DNA of 64,000 nt from Streptomyces sennicomposti (lineage in GTDB: Bacteria; Actinomycetota; Actinomycetes; Streptomycetales; Streptomycetaceae). Position numbers and translations under genes: made by a program. Shown one piece after another: positions 42,152 to 49,997 of the stretch. The stretch spans positions 1 to 64,000 of the forward strand of contig NZ_JAIOAB010000035.1 in assembly GCF_019890635.1 (NCBI RefSeq). The letters are read 5' to 3'. Position 1 is the stretch's first letter, and each line of letters begins with the position of its first letter. Under the pieces are notes generated by a model. That model had not been told where the DNA came from and did not search any database. It saw nothing but the letters and a program-made list of their open reading frames with translations.

Positions 42152-42544
42152 ATGAGTGATGCCCTCGACCCCGAGGTCGTGGAGCTGGCGACCAAGATCT
42201 TCGATCTGGCCCGGCAGGGCCCGGCCGACGCGCTCGTCGCCTACGTCGACGCCGGCGTCCCGGCCAACCTCACCAACGACCGCGGCGACTCCCTCCTGAT
42301 GCTCGCCGCCTACCACGGCCACGCCGACGCCGTCCGCGCGCTGCTGGCCCGCGGAGCCGACGCCGACCGCGTCAACGACCGGGGCCAGACGCCCCTCGCC
42401 GGAGCGGTCTTCAAGGGCGAGCAGGACGTCATCGAGGCCCTGCTGGAGGCCGGCGCCGACCCCTCCGCGGGGACCCCGTCGGCCCTCGACACGGCCCGTA
42501 TGTTCGGCCGGACCGAGCTGCTGCGGCTGTTCGGCGAGCAGTGA
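42152..42544 (+). CDS. Ankyrin repeat protein
   Basis: 130 aa. Three to four ankyrin repeats: ARQGPADALVAYVDAGVPANLTNDRGDSLLMLAAYHGHADAVRALLARGADADRVNDRGQTPLAGAVFKGEQDVIEALLEAGADPS carries the G-T/S-PL-x-A and NDRG hairpin marks. No signal peptide or membrane part, so it is a small cytoplasmic interaction module. It starts at ATG 42152 beyond the repeat array. Partner unknown. Confidence 0.9.
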   Translation: MSDALDPEVVELATKIFDLARQGPADALVAYVDAGVPANLTNDRGDSLLMLAAYHGHADAVRALLARGADADRVNDRGQTPLAGAVFKGEQDVIEALLEAGADPSAGTPSALDTARMFGRTELLRLFGEQ

Positions 42545-42879
42545 GCCCAAGGGCCGTCCAGCACGCCGTGAGCTGCTGAAACGGCCCGCCGACCAGGCAT
42601 GACACACAAAACGGGGGAGGCGGTAGCAGGCCGCCGGAAATTTCGGTCGCGGCAGCGCGGACGCCGGGTCATCATGACGTCGTGATTCACGGACGCGACG
42701 GACGGGCAGAGCTTGCCGGACCGCGCGGACCGTGACGCGGTCCGCATGGGCCACCGACGAGAGGCAGAGGAAGATGGTCTACAGCAAGCAAGAGACGGCG
42801 GGCGCCCCGACGTGTTGTCACGTGGCCAGGTAGGAGCTGTTCCCCGGTTGCGTCGACGCTTGATGTGAGGCTGTTTCCC
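42545..42879. other. Intergenic region between ankyrin and HEAT genes
   Basis: 335 bp with no convincing ORF. It contains short inverted sequences (GGACCGCGCGGACCGTGACGCGGTCC near 42718-42743; GTCATCATGAC near 42668-42678) and an A-rich stretch (ACACACAAAACGGGGGAGG near 42603). These may be the promoter and regulatory sites of the HEAT gene. Confidence 0.45.
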
Positions 42880-44298
42880 ATGTTCGATCCGGTCATAGCG
42901 CCCAGCGGCACGCTGCTCGGCCTGCTCCAGCGGGGCCGCGGCGACGGCACACTGCACGCGCTCACCGCACCACGCGCCGAGGCGCTCGCGGCACTCGACC
43001 ACTGTGTGCTGCACGACCCCCGGCACGACTGGCAGGTGGAGAACCGCTCCCTGTACTACGCCCGCCTCTACCTCGACCTGAACGGCGAGCTGGACGCGAT
43101 CGAGGCGCACCTCTTCGACCCCGAGGACGCCCTCGACACCGATGAGTCCCGCACCGGACTCGCCCTCGCCGTTCTCGGCCACCTGGCCTCCTACGGCAGG
43201 CTCGACGCCCTCGCCCTGCTGCGCCGATACGCCGCCGGCGGCGCCAACTGGGCGTGGGCCCTGGACGAGCTGGCGCTGCGCGACGACGACGCCGGACTGC
43301 GCTCGCTGGCCGCCCCGGTCCTCGCCCGCTTCGCCACCGACGCCGAGGGCGAGGCCGCGCTGGCCGCCGCCGTGCGCGACGCCTTCGAGCCCCGGCCCTG
43401 GCGGCTGTGGGCCGAGGACCCGCGCGAGTCGATCGCCCGACGCGTCCGCGCCGCCCACGAGACCGGCTGCTTCGACCGCTGGCAGCGGCAGATGAGCCCC
43501 ACCGGCCCCCGCCCGGGCTGGAGCGTGCAGGCCGTGTTCGACTGGGCGCAGCAGGGCCTGGAACGCGGCGCCGCCCTCCACGTCCCGGCCGCCCGCTGCC
43601 TGAGCGCCGTCGCCGGACCCGAGGACCGGCCCGAGATCCTGCGGGCCGCCCGGCACGGCTCCGACGGCGCCCGCTGCACCGCCCTGCGCTACCTCGCCGA
43701 CGGCGACGATCCCGTCGCCCTCGATCTGATCGAGGCCGCGGTGTCCGACGGCTCGGCCGTCGTGGCGGACGCCGCACTCGACGCCTTCGAACGCATGCGC
43801 GGCGCGGTGGCCGTGGACCGCGCCCGCGGCTGGGCCCGCCGCCCCGACCCGCTGGGCGCCGCCGCCGGCCGCATGCTCGCCTGCCGCGGCGAGGTGCGCG
43901 ACCGCGAACTCGTCCTCGCCGCCCTCCGCGAGGCCGTCCGGGGCGAGGGCCCCGACGCCGCCACCCTGTGGACCCTGGTCGACGGCGCCGGACGGCTCGG
44001 CATCGCCTGCGCGGCGCCCGTGCTGCGCCACGTCTACCGCGAGACCGCCTCCTCCCATCTGCGCCATCGCGCCGCCCGCGCGCTGGCCGCCACCGACCCC
44101 TCCTTCCCCGCGGGCTTCGCCGTCGAATGCCTGTGGGACTGCGAGGAGACCACCCGCGAACTCGCCGCCCGGCACGCCGAGACCGGCGACACCCGGGTCG
44201 TCGACCAACTGCGCCGGCTCGCCGCCGACCCGGCCGAGGAGGCGGAGGTGCAGACCGCCGTGCGCAGCCGGATCGGCCCGGACACGCCGACCGTCTGA
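42880..44298 (+). CDS. HEAT-repeat domain protein
   Basis: 472 aa from ATG 42880 (MFDPVIAPSGT); a GTG at 42865 is also in frame. The C-terminal two-thirds consist of repeated ~30-residue helix pairs: ARCTALRYLADGDDPVALDLIEAAVSDG, AVVADAALDAFERM, HLRHRAARALAATDPS. These are HEAT/PBS-lyase-type repeats. It has no catalytic motif or transport signal. Together with the ankyrin gene just upstream on the same strand it gives two repeat-scaffold proteins side by side. Function unknown. Confidence 0.75.
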   Translation: MFDPVIAPSGTLLGLLQRGRGDGTLHALTAPRAEALAALDHCVLHDPRHDWQVENRSLYYARLYLDLNGELDAIEAHLFDPEDALDTDESRTGLALAVLGHLASYGRLDALALLRRYAAGGANWAWALDELALRDDDAGLRSLAAPVLARFATDAEGEAALAAAVRDAFEPRPWRLWAEDPRESIARRVRAAHETGCFDRWQRQMSPTGPRPGWSVQAVFDWAQQGLERGAALHVPAARCLSAVAGPEDRPEILRAARHGSDGARCTALRYLADGDDPVALDLIEAAVSDGSAVVADAALDAFERMRGAVAVDRARGWARRPDPLGAAAGRMLACRGEVRDRELVLAALREAVRGEGPDAATLWTLVDGAGRLGIACAAPVLRHVYRETASSHLRHRAARALAATDPSFPAGFAVECLWDCEETTRELAARHAETGDTRVVDQLRRLAADPAEEAEVQTAVRSRIGPDTPTV

Positions 44299-44340
44299 CC
44301 GGACCGGACCGGACCGCGCGCGGCGAGGAAGCGTTCGCGC

Positions 44341-44396
44341 CAGCCCGCCAGCCCGCCAGCCCGCCAGCCCGCCAGCCCGCCAGCCCGCCAGCCCGG
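44341..44396. repeat. 8-bp microsatellite, seven units
   Basis: CAGCCCGC is repeated head to tail seven times (the seventh ends CAGCCCGG). It lies between the convergent stops of the HEAT and pxpC genes and is likely to vary in length between strains. Confidence 0.9.
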
Positions 44397-44406
44397 CAGG
44401 CCGAGG

Positions 44407-44441
44407 GACGGGCGACGGGCGACGGGCGACGGGCGACGGCC
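44407..44441. repeat. 7-bp microsatellite, five units
   Basis: GACGGGC is repeated four times, followed by GACGGCC. It immediately follows the 8-bp array. Confidence 0.9.
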
Positions 44442-44454
44442 GCGGGCATGGCCC

Positions 44455-45345
44455 TCAGCGCCGCCGCACCCCCACCGCCCGCCGCCGCACCGGCACGAAC
44501 CGGACCGGCGTGCCCGGGACCGCCTGGGCCGCGGCGGGCAGGTCGGCGGCGTGGACGACCGCGACCACCGGATAGCCGCCGGTGGTCGGGTGGTCGGCGA
44601 GGAAGACCAGCGGACGGCCGTCGGGCGGCACCTGCACCGCTCCCAGGACCATTCCCTCGCTGGGCAGCTCGCCGGGCCGGGACCGCTCCAGCGCGGGCCC
44701 CTCGGTGCGCAGCCCGATGCGGTTGCTCGCCGACGACACGCGGTAGGGGCGCGAGGCGAGGACCCGCAGCGCCTCGGGGGTGAACCAGTCGTCGCGCGGC
44801 CCGAGGGTCACCCGCAGCACCAGCTCGGCCGCGGGCCCCGGCTGCGGGGCGACATCCACGTGCGCGTGGCGGTCGCTGGGCGGTCCCAGGGGCAGCACCG
44901 TGCCGTCCGCGAGCGGCGCGGGCCCGAGCCCGGAGAGCAGATCGGTGGAGCGGCTGCCGAGCACCGGCTCCACGGCGACCCCGCCGGACACGGCGACGTA
45001 GGCGCGTATCCCGCGGACGGCCGCGCCCACCTCCAGCACCGCGCCCGCCGGGACCCGTACCGGTGCTCCCCAGGCGGCCGGACGGCCGTCCAGCCGGACG
45101 GGGCAGGGGGCGCCCGTGACCGCCACGGTGACCGCGGAGCGGGGCCGCAGGGCGCAGCCGTCGAGCGTGGTCTCCAGGACGGCCGCCCCGCGCGGGTTGC
45201 CCGCCAGCCGGTTGGCCAGGGCGGCGGCCGGCGCGTCCAGCGCCCCCGAGCGGGGCACCCCGAGGTGCGCGTGGCCGGGACGCCCCTCGTCCTGGACGGT
45301 GGTCAGCGCCCCGGCGCGTACGACGACGAGCGCGCGGTCGCTCAT
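44455..45345 (-). CDS. pxpC: 5-oxoprolinase subunit PxpC (biotin-dependent carboxyltransferase family)
   Basis: 296 aa from ATG 45345, overlapping the pxpB stop by one base. Conserved blocks: VVRAGALTTVQDEGRPGHAHLGVPRSGALD, ANRLAGNPRGAAVLETTLDG, and the C-terminal ELPSEGMVLGAVQVPPDGRPLVFLADHPTTGGYPVVAVV. This is the KipA/PxpC family. PxpABC hydrolyse 5-oxoproline to glutamate with ATP; PxpC is the larger partner of PxpB. It is the last gene of the five-gene operon. Confidence 0.92.
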   Translation of the reverse strand: MSDRALVVVRAGALTTVQDEGRPGHAHLGVPRSGALDAPAAALANRLAGNPRGAAVLETTLDGCALRPRSAVTVAVTGAPCPVRLDGRPAAWGAPVRVPAGAVLEVGAAVRGIRAYVAVSGGVAVEPVLGSRSTDLLSGLGPAPLADGTVLPLGPPSDRHAHVDVAPQPGPAAELVLRVTLGPRDDWFTPEALRVLASRPYRVSSASNRIGLRTEGPALERSRPGELPSEGMVLGAVQVPPDGRPLVFLADHPTTGGYPVVAVVHAADLPAAAQAVPGTPVRFVPVRRRAVGVRRR

Positions 45346-46004
45346 CACGCCCCCACCCGCCCCGCCTGCCGCGGCAGGCCCACCCGCCCCGCCGAGTCCA
45401 TGGGAACGAAGCGCACCCGTGTGCCCGGCGACAGCAGGGCGGCCGGCACGCGCGCGTGGTCCCACAGCACCGCGTCGGTGGTGCCGATCAGCTGCCAGCC
45501 GCCCGGCGACGAGCGCGGATAGACCCCCGTGTACGGCCCCGCCAGCGCCACCGCCCCGGCCGGCACCGCCGTGCGCGGAGTGGCCCGGCGCGGCACCCGG
45601 CAGCGCTCGGGCAGCCCGGTCAGGTAGCCGAAGCCGGGGGCGAACCCGCAGAAGGCGACCCGGAACTCGGTGGCCGCGTGCACGCGCGCGACCTCCTCCT
45701 CGCGGACCCCCCAGTGGGCGGCCACGTCGGCCAGGTCCGGGCCGTCGTAGCGCACCGGCAGCTCCACGGTCCGTCCCCCGCGCGGGACTGCCGACGGCAC
45801 CGTCGCGGCGGCCAGTTCGCGGGCCGCCCGGTCCGGTTCGGCGAGGCCGTCGAGCAGGACCGTACGGGCCGCCGGGACGATCTCGGCCACCCGCAGCAGG
45901 CCCTGCGCGCGGCGGCGCAGCAACTCCGCGTGCAGGGCCTCGGCCTCGTCCCCGGAGTCGACCTCCACGAGCAGGGCGTCCGGGCCCACCGGCAGCACCC
46001 TCAT
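45345..46004 (-). CDS. pxpB: 5-oxoprolinase subunit PxpB (allophanate hydrolase subunit 1 family)
   Basis: 219 aa from ATG 46004 (MRVLPVGPDALLVEV). The KipI/PxpB hallmark FCGFAPGFGYLTGLPERCRVPRR and the YPRSSPGGWQLIGTTDAVLWD segment are present. The start overlaps the pxpA stop by ATGA. Codons upstream of 46004 in the same frame are antisense or alternative-frame artefacts. It forms the complex with PxpC in 5-oxoproline cleavage. Confidence 0.93.
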   Translation of the reverse strand: MRVLPVGPDALLVEVDSGDEAEALHAELLRRRAQGLLRVAEIVPAARTVLLDGLAEPDRAARELAAATVPSAVPRGGRTVELPVRYDGPDLADVAAHWGVREEEVARVHAATEFRVAFCGFAPGFGYLTGLPERCRVPRRATPRTAVPAGAVALAGPYTGVYPRSSPGGWQLIGTTDAVLWDHARVPAALLSPGTRVRFVPMDSAGRVGLPRQAGRVGA

Positions 46005-46759
46005 GCGAAGGCCTCCACCCGCACGCCCGCCGCCTCCAGACGCCCGCGCACCTGCCGGGCCAGCTCGACCGCGCCCGGCGTGTCGCCGTGCAGGCACAGC
46101 GAACGCGCCCGTACGCCGACGACCTCCCCCCGGTGCGAGACGACCGTCCCGGAGCGGGCCAGACGCACCGAACGCTCCAGGACGGCGACCGGATCGGTGA
46201 TCACCGCGCCCTCCAGGCCGCGCGGCACGAGCGTGCCCTCCTCGGTGTAGGCGCGGTCCGCGAACGCCTCGGTGACCGGGGGGAGTCCGGCCTTGTCCGC
46301 CAGCTCCAGCAGCCGCGAACCCGGCAGCCCCAGCACCGGCAGCGCGGCGTCCGCGAGCAGCACTCCTTCGACGACCGCGCCCGCCTGCTCCTCGTCCCGC
46401 ACGACCCGGTTGTAGAGGGCGCCGTGCGGCTTGACGTACGCCACGCGCGCGCCGGCCGCCCGCGCGAACACCTCCAGGGCGCCGATCTGGTAGGCGACCT
46501 CGGCGGCCAGTTCGGCGGGCGGCACGTCCATCGCGCGCCGCCCGAAACCGGCCAGGTCCCGGTAGGAGACCTGCGCGCCGATCCGCACCCCGCGTTCGGC
46601 CGCCAGTTCGCACACCCGCCGCATGGTGACCGCGTCCCCGGCGTGGAAGCCGCAGGCCACGTTGGCGCTGGTCACGACGGACAGCAACTGCTCGTCGTCG
46701 GTCAGCCGCCAGCGGCCGAAGCCCTCACCGAGGTCGGCGTTCAGGTCGATCGAGGTCAT
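46001..46759 (-). CDS. pxpA: 5-oxoprolinase subunit PxpA (LamB/YcsF family)
   Basis: 252 aa. The N-terminus MTSIDLNADLGEGFGRWRLTDDEQLLSVVTSANVACGFHAGD is the family signature, with YVKPHGALYN and SLCLHGDTPG further on. It is a metal-dependent TIM-barrel hydrolase that pairs with PxpBC to open the lactam of 5-oxoproline (pyroglutamate). It lies 22 bp after the DUF1445 gene and overlaps pxpB. Confidence 0.95.
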   Translation of the reverse strand: MTSIDLNADLGEGFGRWRLTDDEQLLSVVTSANVACGFHAGDAVTMRRVCELAAERGVRIGAQVSYRDLAGFGRRAMDVPPAELAAEVAYQIGALEVFARAAGARVAYVKPHGALYNRVVRDEEQAGAVVEGVLLADAALPVLGLPGSRLLELADKAGLPPVTEAFADRAYTEEGTLVPRGLEGAVITDPVAVLERSVRLARSGTVVSHRGEVVGVRARSLCLHGDTPGAVELARQVRGRLEAAGVRVEAFA

Positions 46760-46781
46760 GGCTCACTCGCTCGCGTCTCTC

Positions 46782-47663
46782 TCAGGCCACGCGGTACTGC
46801 TCGTCGCGGGCGTCGGTCAGGAACATCTGCCCCGGGGCGTGGGTCAGGGCGAACGGCGGCCGGGACGCCATCACCGCCGCCTGCGGGGTCACCCCGCAGG
46901 CCCAGAACACCGGCACGTCGCCGGGCTCGGCGTCCACCGGGTCGCCGAAGTCGGGCCGCCCGAGGTCCCCGATGCCGAGCCCGGCGGGCACGCCGCAGTG
47001 CACGGGGCCGCCGTGCACCGCCGGGAGCAGACTGCTCTCCCGGATCGCCGCCGACAGGTGCGCGGGCGGCACCGGGCGCATCGAGACCACCATGGGGCCG
47101 TGCAGCCGCCCCGCCGGACGGCACTGACGGTTCGTCACGTACATCGGGACGTTGCGGCCCTGCTCCACGTGCCGGATCGGCACGCCCGCCGACGCCAGCG
47201 CCCACTCGAAGGTGAAGCTGCAGCCGATCAGGAACGTCACCAGGTCGTCGCGCCAGTGGTCGCGCACATCGGTCGGCTCGGCCACCAGCTCGCCGTGCCG
47301 CCACACCCGGTAGCGCGGCAGATCGGTGCGCAGGTCCGCGCCCTCGGCGAGCACCGTCGTGGCGGAGCCGGCGTCCGTGACGTCCAGGACCGGGCACGGC
47401 TTGGGGTTGCGCTGGCAGAACAGCAGCATGTCGTACGCCCAGTCGGCCGGGACCGAGATCAGGTTCACCTGCGTGTGCCCCGCGGCCACCCCCGCCGTCG
47501 GCCCCGTCAGCCCGTCCCGGAAGCGCTCCCGGGCCTCGCGCGGGCTCCACGCGCGCGCGTGTTCGTCGGCGGCCACCACAGGGCGGTCCTGCGCCGGGGA
47601 GGCGGGCCGCTCCTGCGCGGCCCCGGCGGGGAGGCGGTCACCCGTCACGTCCGTGCGGCTCAT
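46782..47663 (-). CDS. DUF1445 family putative hydro-lyase (YcsI-like)
   Basis: 293 aa from ATG 47663, overlapping the MFS stop by ATGA. Blocks: WSPREARERFRDGLTGPTAGVAAGHTQVNL, FLIGCSFTFEWAL, GPMVVSMRPVP, and a C-terminal PVFWACGVTPQAAVM. This family (YcsI) regularly sits with pxpABC, and a DUF1445 domain also occurs in the animal D-glutamate cyclase that makes 5-oxo-D-proline. A role in forming or isomerising oxoproline-type compounds is therefore likely but unproven. Confidence 0.85.
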   Translation of the reverse strand: MSRTDVTGDRLPAGAAQERPASPAQDRPVVAADEHARAWSPREARERFRDGLTGPTAGVAAGHTQVNLISVPADWAYDMLLFCQRNPKPCPVLDVTDAGSATTVLAEGADLRTDLPRYRVWRHGELVAEPTDVRDHWRDDLVTFLIGCSFTFEWALASAGVPIRHVEQGRNVPMYVTNRQCRPAGRLHGPMVVSMRPVPPAHLSAAIRESSLLPAVHGGPVHCGVPAGLGIGDLGRPDFGDPVDAEPGDVPVFWACGVTPQAAVMASRPPFALTHAPGQMFLTDARDEQYRVA

Positions 47664-48979
47664 GCCAGCTCCTTCCCGCGGGTCTCCGGCAGCCCCAGCA
47701 GCGCCAGGGCCGCGACGCCGTAGCCGATCGCGCCGAAGACCAGCGCGCCGCCCACTCCCCAGCTGTCGGCCAGGAAGCCCACCAGGGTGGGGAAGACGGC
47801 GCCCACCGCGCGCCCGGTGTTGTACGTGAAGCCCTGGCCGGTGCCGCGCACCGCGGTCGGGTACAGCTCGCTGAGATACGAGCCGAACCCGCTGAAGATC
47901 GCCGACATGCAGAACCCGAGCGGGAAGCCCAGCACCAGCAGCAGGGCGCCGGAGCCGCCGGGGACGTGGGCGTACGCCAGCACGCAGATCGCCGACAGCA
48001 GCGCGAACAGCCAGATGTTGCGCCGCCGGCCCAGCCGGTCGGTGAGGTGACCCCCGGTCAGATAGCCGACGAAGGCCCCCGAGATGAGGAACGTCAGGTA
48101 CGCGCCGGTCCCGACGACCGACAGCCCGCGCTCCGTCTTCAGATACGTCGGCACCCAGGTCGCCAGCGTGTAGTAGCCGCCCTGCACGCCGGTGGAGAGC
48201 AGACAGGCGAAGACCGTGGTGCGCAGCAGACCCGGCTCGGCCGCCGTACCCGGCCGGAAGAGCGCCGTGAACGAGCCGCGCCGCGGGCTCTGTTCCCGCA
48301 CCGCCATCGCCTGCGGCGCGTCGTGCACCCGGCGGCGCAGCCACACCACCAGCAGCGCGGGCAGCGCACCGGTCCAGAACATCACGCGCCAGGCCCACTC
48401 GTCGCCGGCCACCGAGAACACCAGCGTGTAGACGACCGCCGCCAGCGCCCAGCCGACCGCCCAGGAACTCTGCACCGCGCCGAGCGTCCGGCCCCGGTGC
48501 CGTGTGCTCGCGTACTCGGCGACCAGGATCGCGCCGACCGCCCACTCGCCGCCGAAGCCGAGGCCCTGCAGGGCGCGGAAGACCAGCAGCGTCTCGTAGG
48601 TCGGCGCGAAGCCGCAGGCGACGGTGAACACCGCGTAGGTGACCACCGTGATCATCAGCGCGCGGACCCGGCCGATCCGGTCCGCGACCACCCCGGCCAC
48701 GGCGCCGCCGACCGCCGAGACGACCAGGGTGACGGTGGTGAACAGGCCCGTCTGCCCGCTGTCCAGACCGAAGTACGCGGCCAGCGCCACCATGCTCAGC
48801 GGCAGCGTGAAGTAGTCGTAGGAGTCCAGCGCATAGCCGCCGAACGCGCCCGCGAAGGCCCGGCGGCCACGGGGGTCCAGGGCCCGCCACCAGCCGGCCG
48901 GACCGCCGTCGGCGGCGTGCCCGCCCGGTCCGGAGCGGGAATGGGACGTCAGCGCCTTCTGTGGAGGGGTCGTGCTCAT
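47660..48979 (-). CDS. MFS transporter of the oxoproline operon
   Basis: 439 aa from ATG 48979 (MSTTPPQK); a GTG two codons upstream is possible. Twelve helices. FGGYALDSYDYFTLPLSMVALAAYFGL and GVVADRIGRVRALMI belong to the aromatic acid/sialate:H+ symporter group, as does RALQGLGFGGEWAVGAILVAEY. As first gene of the MFS-DUF1445-pxpABC operon it probably imports 5-oxoproline or a related acid. A perfect palindrome lies ~65 bp upstream. Confidence 0.88.
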   Translation of the reverse strand: MSTTPPQKALTSHSRSGPGGHAADGGPAGWWRALDPRGRRAFAGAFGGYALDSYDYFTLPLSMVALAAYFGLDSGQTGLFTTVTLVVSAVGGAVAGVVADRIGRVRALMITVVTYAVFTVACGFAPTYETLLVFRALQGLGFGGEWAVGAILVAEYASTRHRGRTLGAVQSSWAVGWALAAVVYTLVFSVAGDEWAWRVMFWTGALPALLVVWLRRRVHDAPQAMAVREQSPRRGSFTALFRPGTAAEPGLLRTTVFACLLSTGVQGGYYTLATWVPTYLKTERGLSVVGTGAYLTFLISGAFVGYLTGGHLTDRLGRRRNIWLFALLSAICVLAYAHVPGGSGALLLVLGFPLGFCMSAIFSGFGSYLSELYPTAVRGTGQGFTYNTGRAVGAVFPTLVGFLADSWGVGGALVFGAIGYGVAALALLGLPETRGKELA

Positions 48980-49044
48980 GGGCACCTCGCAACCGAGAGG
49001 GGAAGGGTGCTGGGACTGAGCCGTGCGATGGGCAGCAACGTAGA

Positions 49045-49061
49045 GGATCGTTCAACGATCC
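49045..49061. promoter_or_regulatory. 17-bp perfect palindrome, probable GntR operator
   Basis: GGATCGTT-C-AACGATCC (49045-49061) has two perfect 8-bp arms around one base. It is centred in the 131-bp gap between the divergent MFS operon and GntR genes. Size, symmetry and position fit an FCD-type GntR operator controlling both sides. Confidence 0.75.
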
Positions 49062-49110
49062 TTCAATACCCCCGTTGTCTCGCCCTGTTGTCTGCGGTTG
49101 AATTCCGGGC

Positions 49111-49806
49111 ATGGCTGAGCAGCTGACGCCACTGGCCGACGACCGGGCCCTGCTGGGCCGCACCAGCACCGCCGAGCGGGTCTCCGACATCCTCAGGAGC
49201 CGCATCGCCGAGGGCTACTTCCCGCCCGGCACCCGGCTGTCCGAGGACAGCATCGGCGGGGCGCTCGGCGTCTCCCGCAACACGCTGCGCGAGGCGTTCC
49301 GGCTGCTCACGCACGAGCGGCTGCTCGTCCACGAGCTGAACCGCGGGGTGTTCGTCCGGGTGCTGGCCGTCGAGGACGTCGAGGACATCTACCGCACCCG
49401 CCGGCTCGTGGAGTGCGCCGTCGTACGCGGCCTGGGGGAGCCGCCGTACGCGCTGGACGGGCTGTCCGAGGCCGTGGCGGAGGGCCGGCGGTCCGCGCGC
49501 GAAGGTGACTGGAAAGGGCTGGGCACCGCCAACATCCACTTCCACCGCGAACTGGTCGCCCTCGCGGGCAGCGAGCGCACCGACGAGCTGATGTGCAGCG
49601 TCTTCGCCGAACTCCGCCTCGCCTTCCACGTCGTGGACGACCCGCGGCGGCTGCACGAGCCCTACCTCGACCGCAACGAGCAGATCCTGCGGGTGCTCTC
49701 GGCGGGGCAGCGGCGCGAGGCGGAGCGCCTGCTCGCCGTCTACCTGGACGACTCCCTGGAGCGGGTCGTCGAGGTGTATCGGCGCCGGGTGGGCGAGGAG
49801 GCGTAG
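49111..49806 (+). CDS. GntR family regulator, FadR/FCD subfamily
   Basis: 231 aa. N-terminal winged helix (TAERVSDILRSRIAEGYFPPGTRLSEDSIGGALGVSRNTLREAFRLLTHERLL, residues ~18-75). A C-terminal FCD domain has the metal/ligand residues DVEDIYRTRRLVE, NIHFHRELVALAGSERTDELM and a late HEPY motif. Divergent from the pxp operon, whose product or substrate, perhaps 5-oxoproline, is its probable ligand. The 17-bp palindrome upstream is the likely operator. Confidence 0.9.
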   Translation: MAEQLTPLADDRALLGRTSTAERVSDILRSRIAEGYFPPGTRLSEDSIGGALGVSRNTLREAFRLLTHERLLVHELNRGVFVRVLAVEDVEDIYRTRRLVECAVVRGLGEPPYALDGLSEAVAEGRRSAREGDWKGLGTANIHFHRELVALAGSERTDELMCSVFAELRLAFHVVDDPRRLHEPYLDRNEQILRVLSAGQRREAERLLAVYLDDSLERVVEVYRRRVGEEA

Positions 49807-49997
49807 GGGCGGGCCGCGGCGTCCTGTGCCCTCGGGGGCGGCGACCGAGGCGGGGCGTGGCGGCCCGGAGGCCGGGAACGACGGCGGCCCGCGCCGGAGC
49901 GGCCGGGCGCGCCGCCGCAGGCGGGCCGGGGCCGTCGCGGGGCGGCTGGTCTGCGCCGTTTGGGTCGTTGTCAGACCGAGGACCTAGTCTGTGCACC

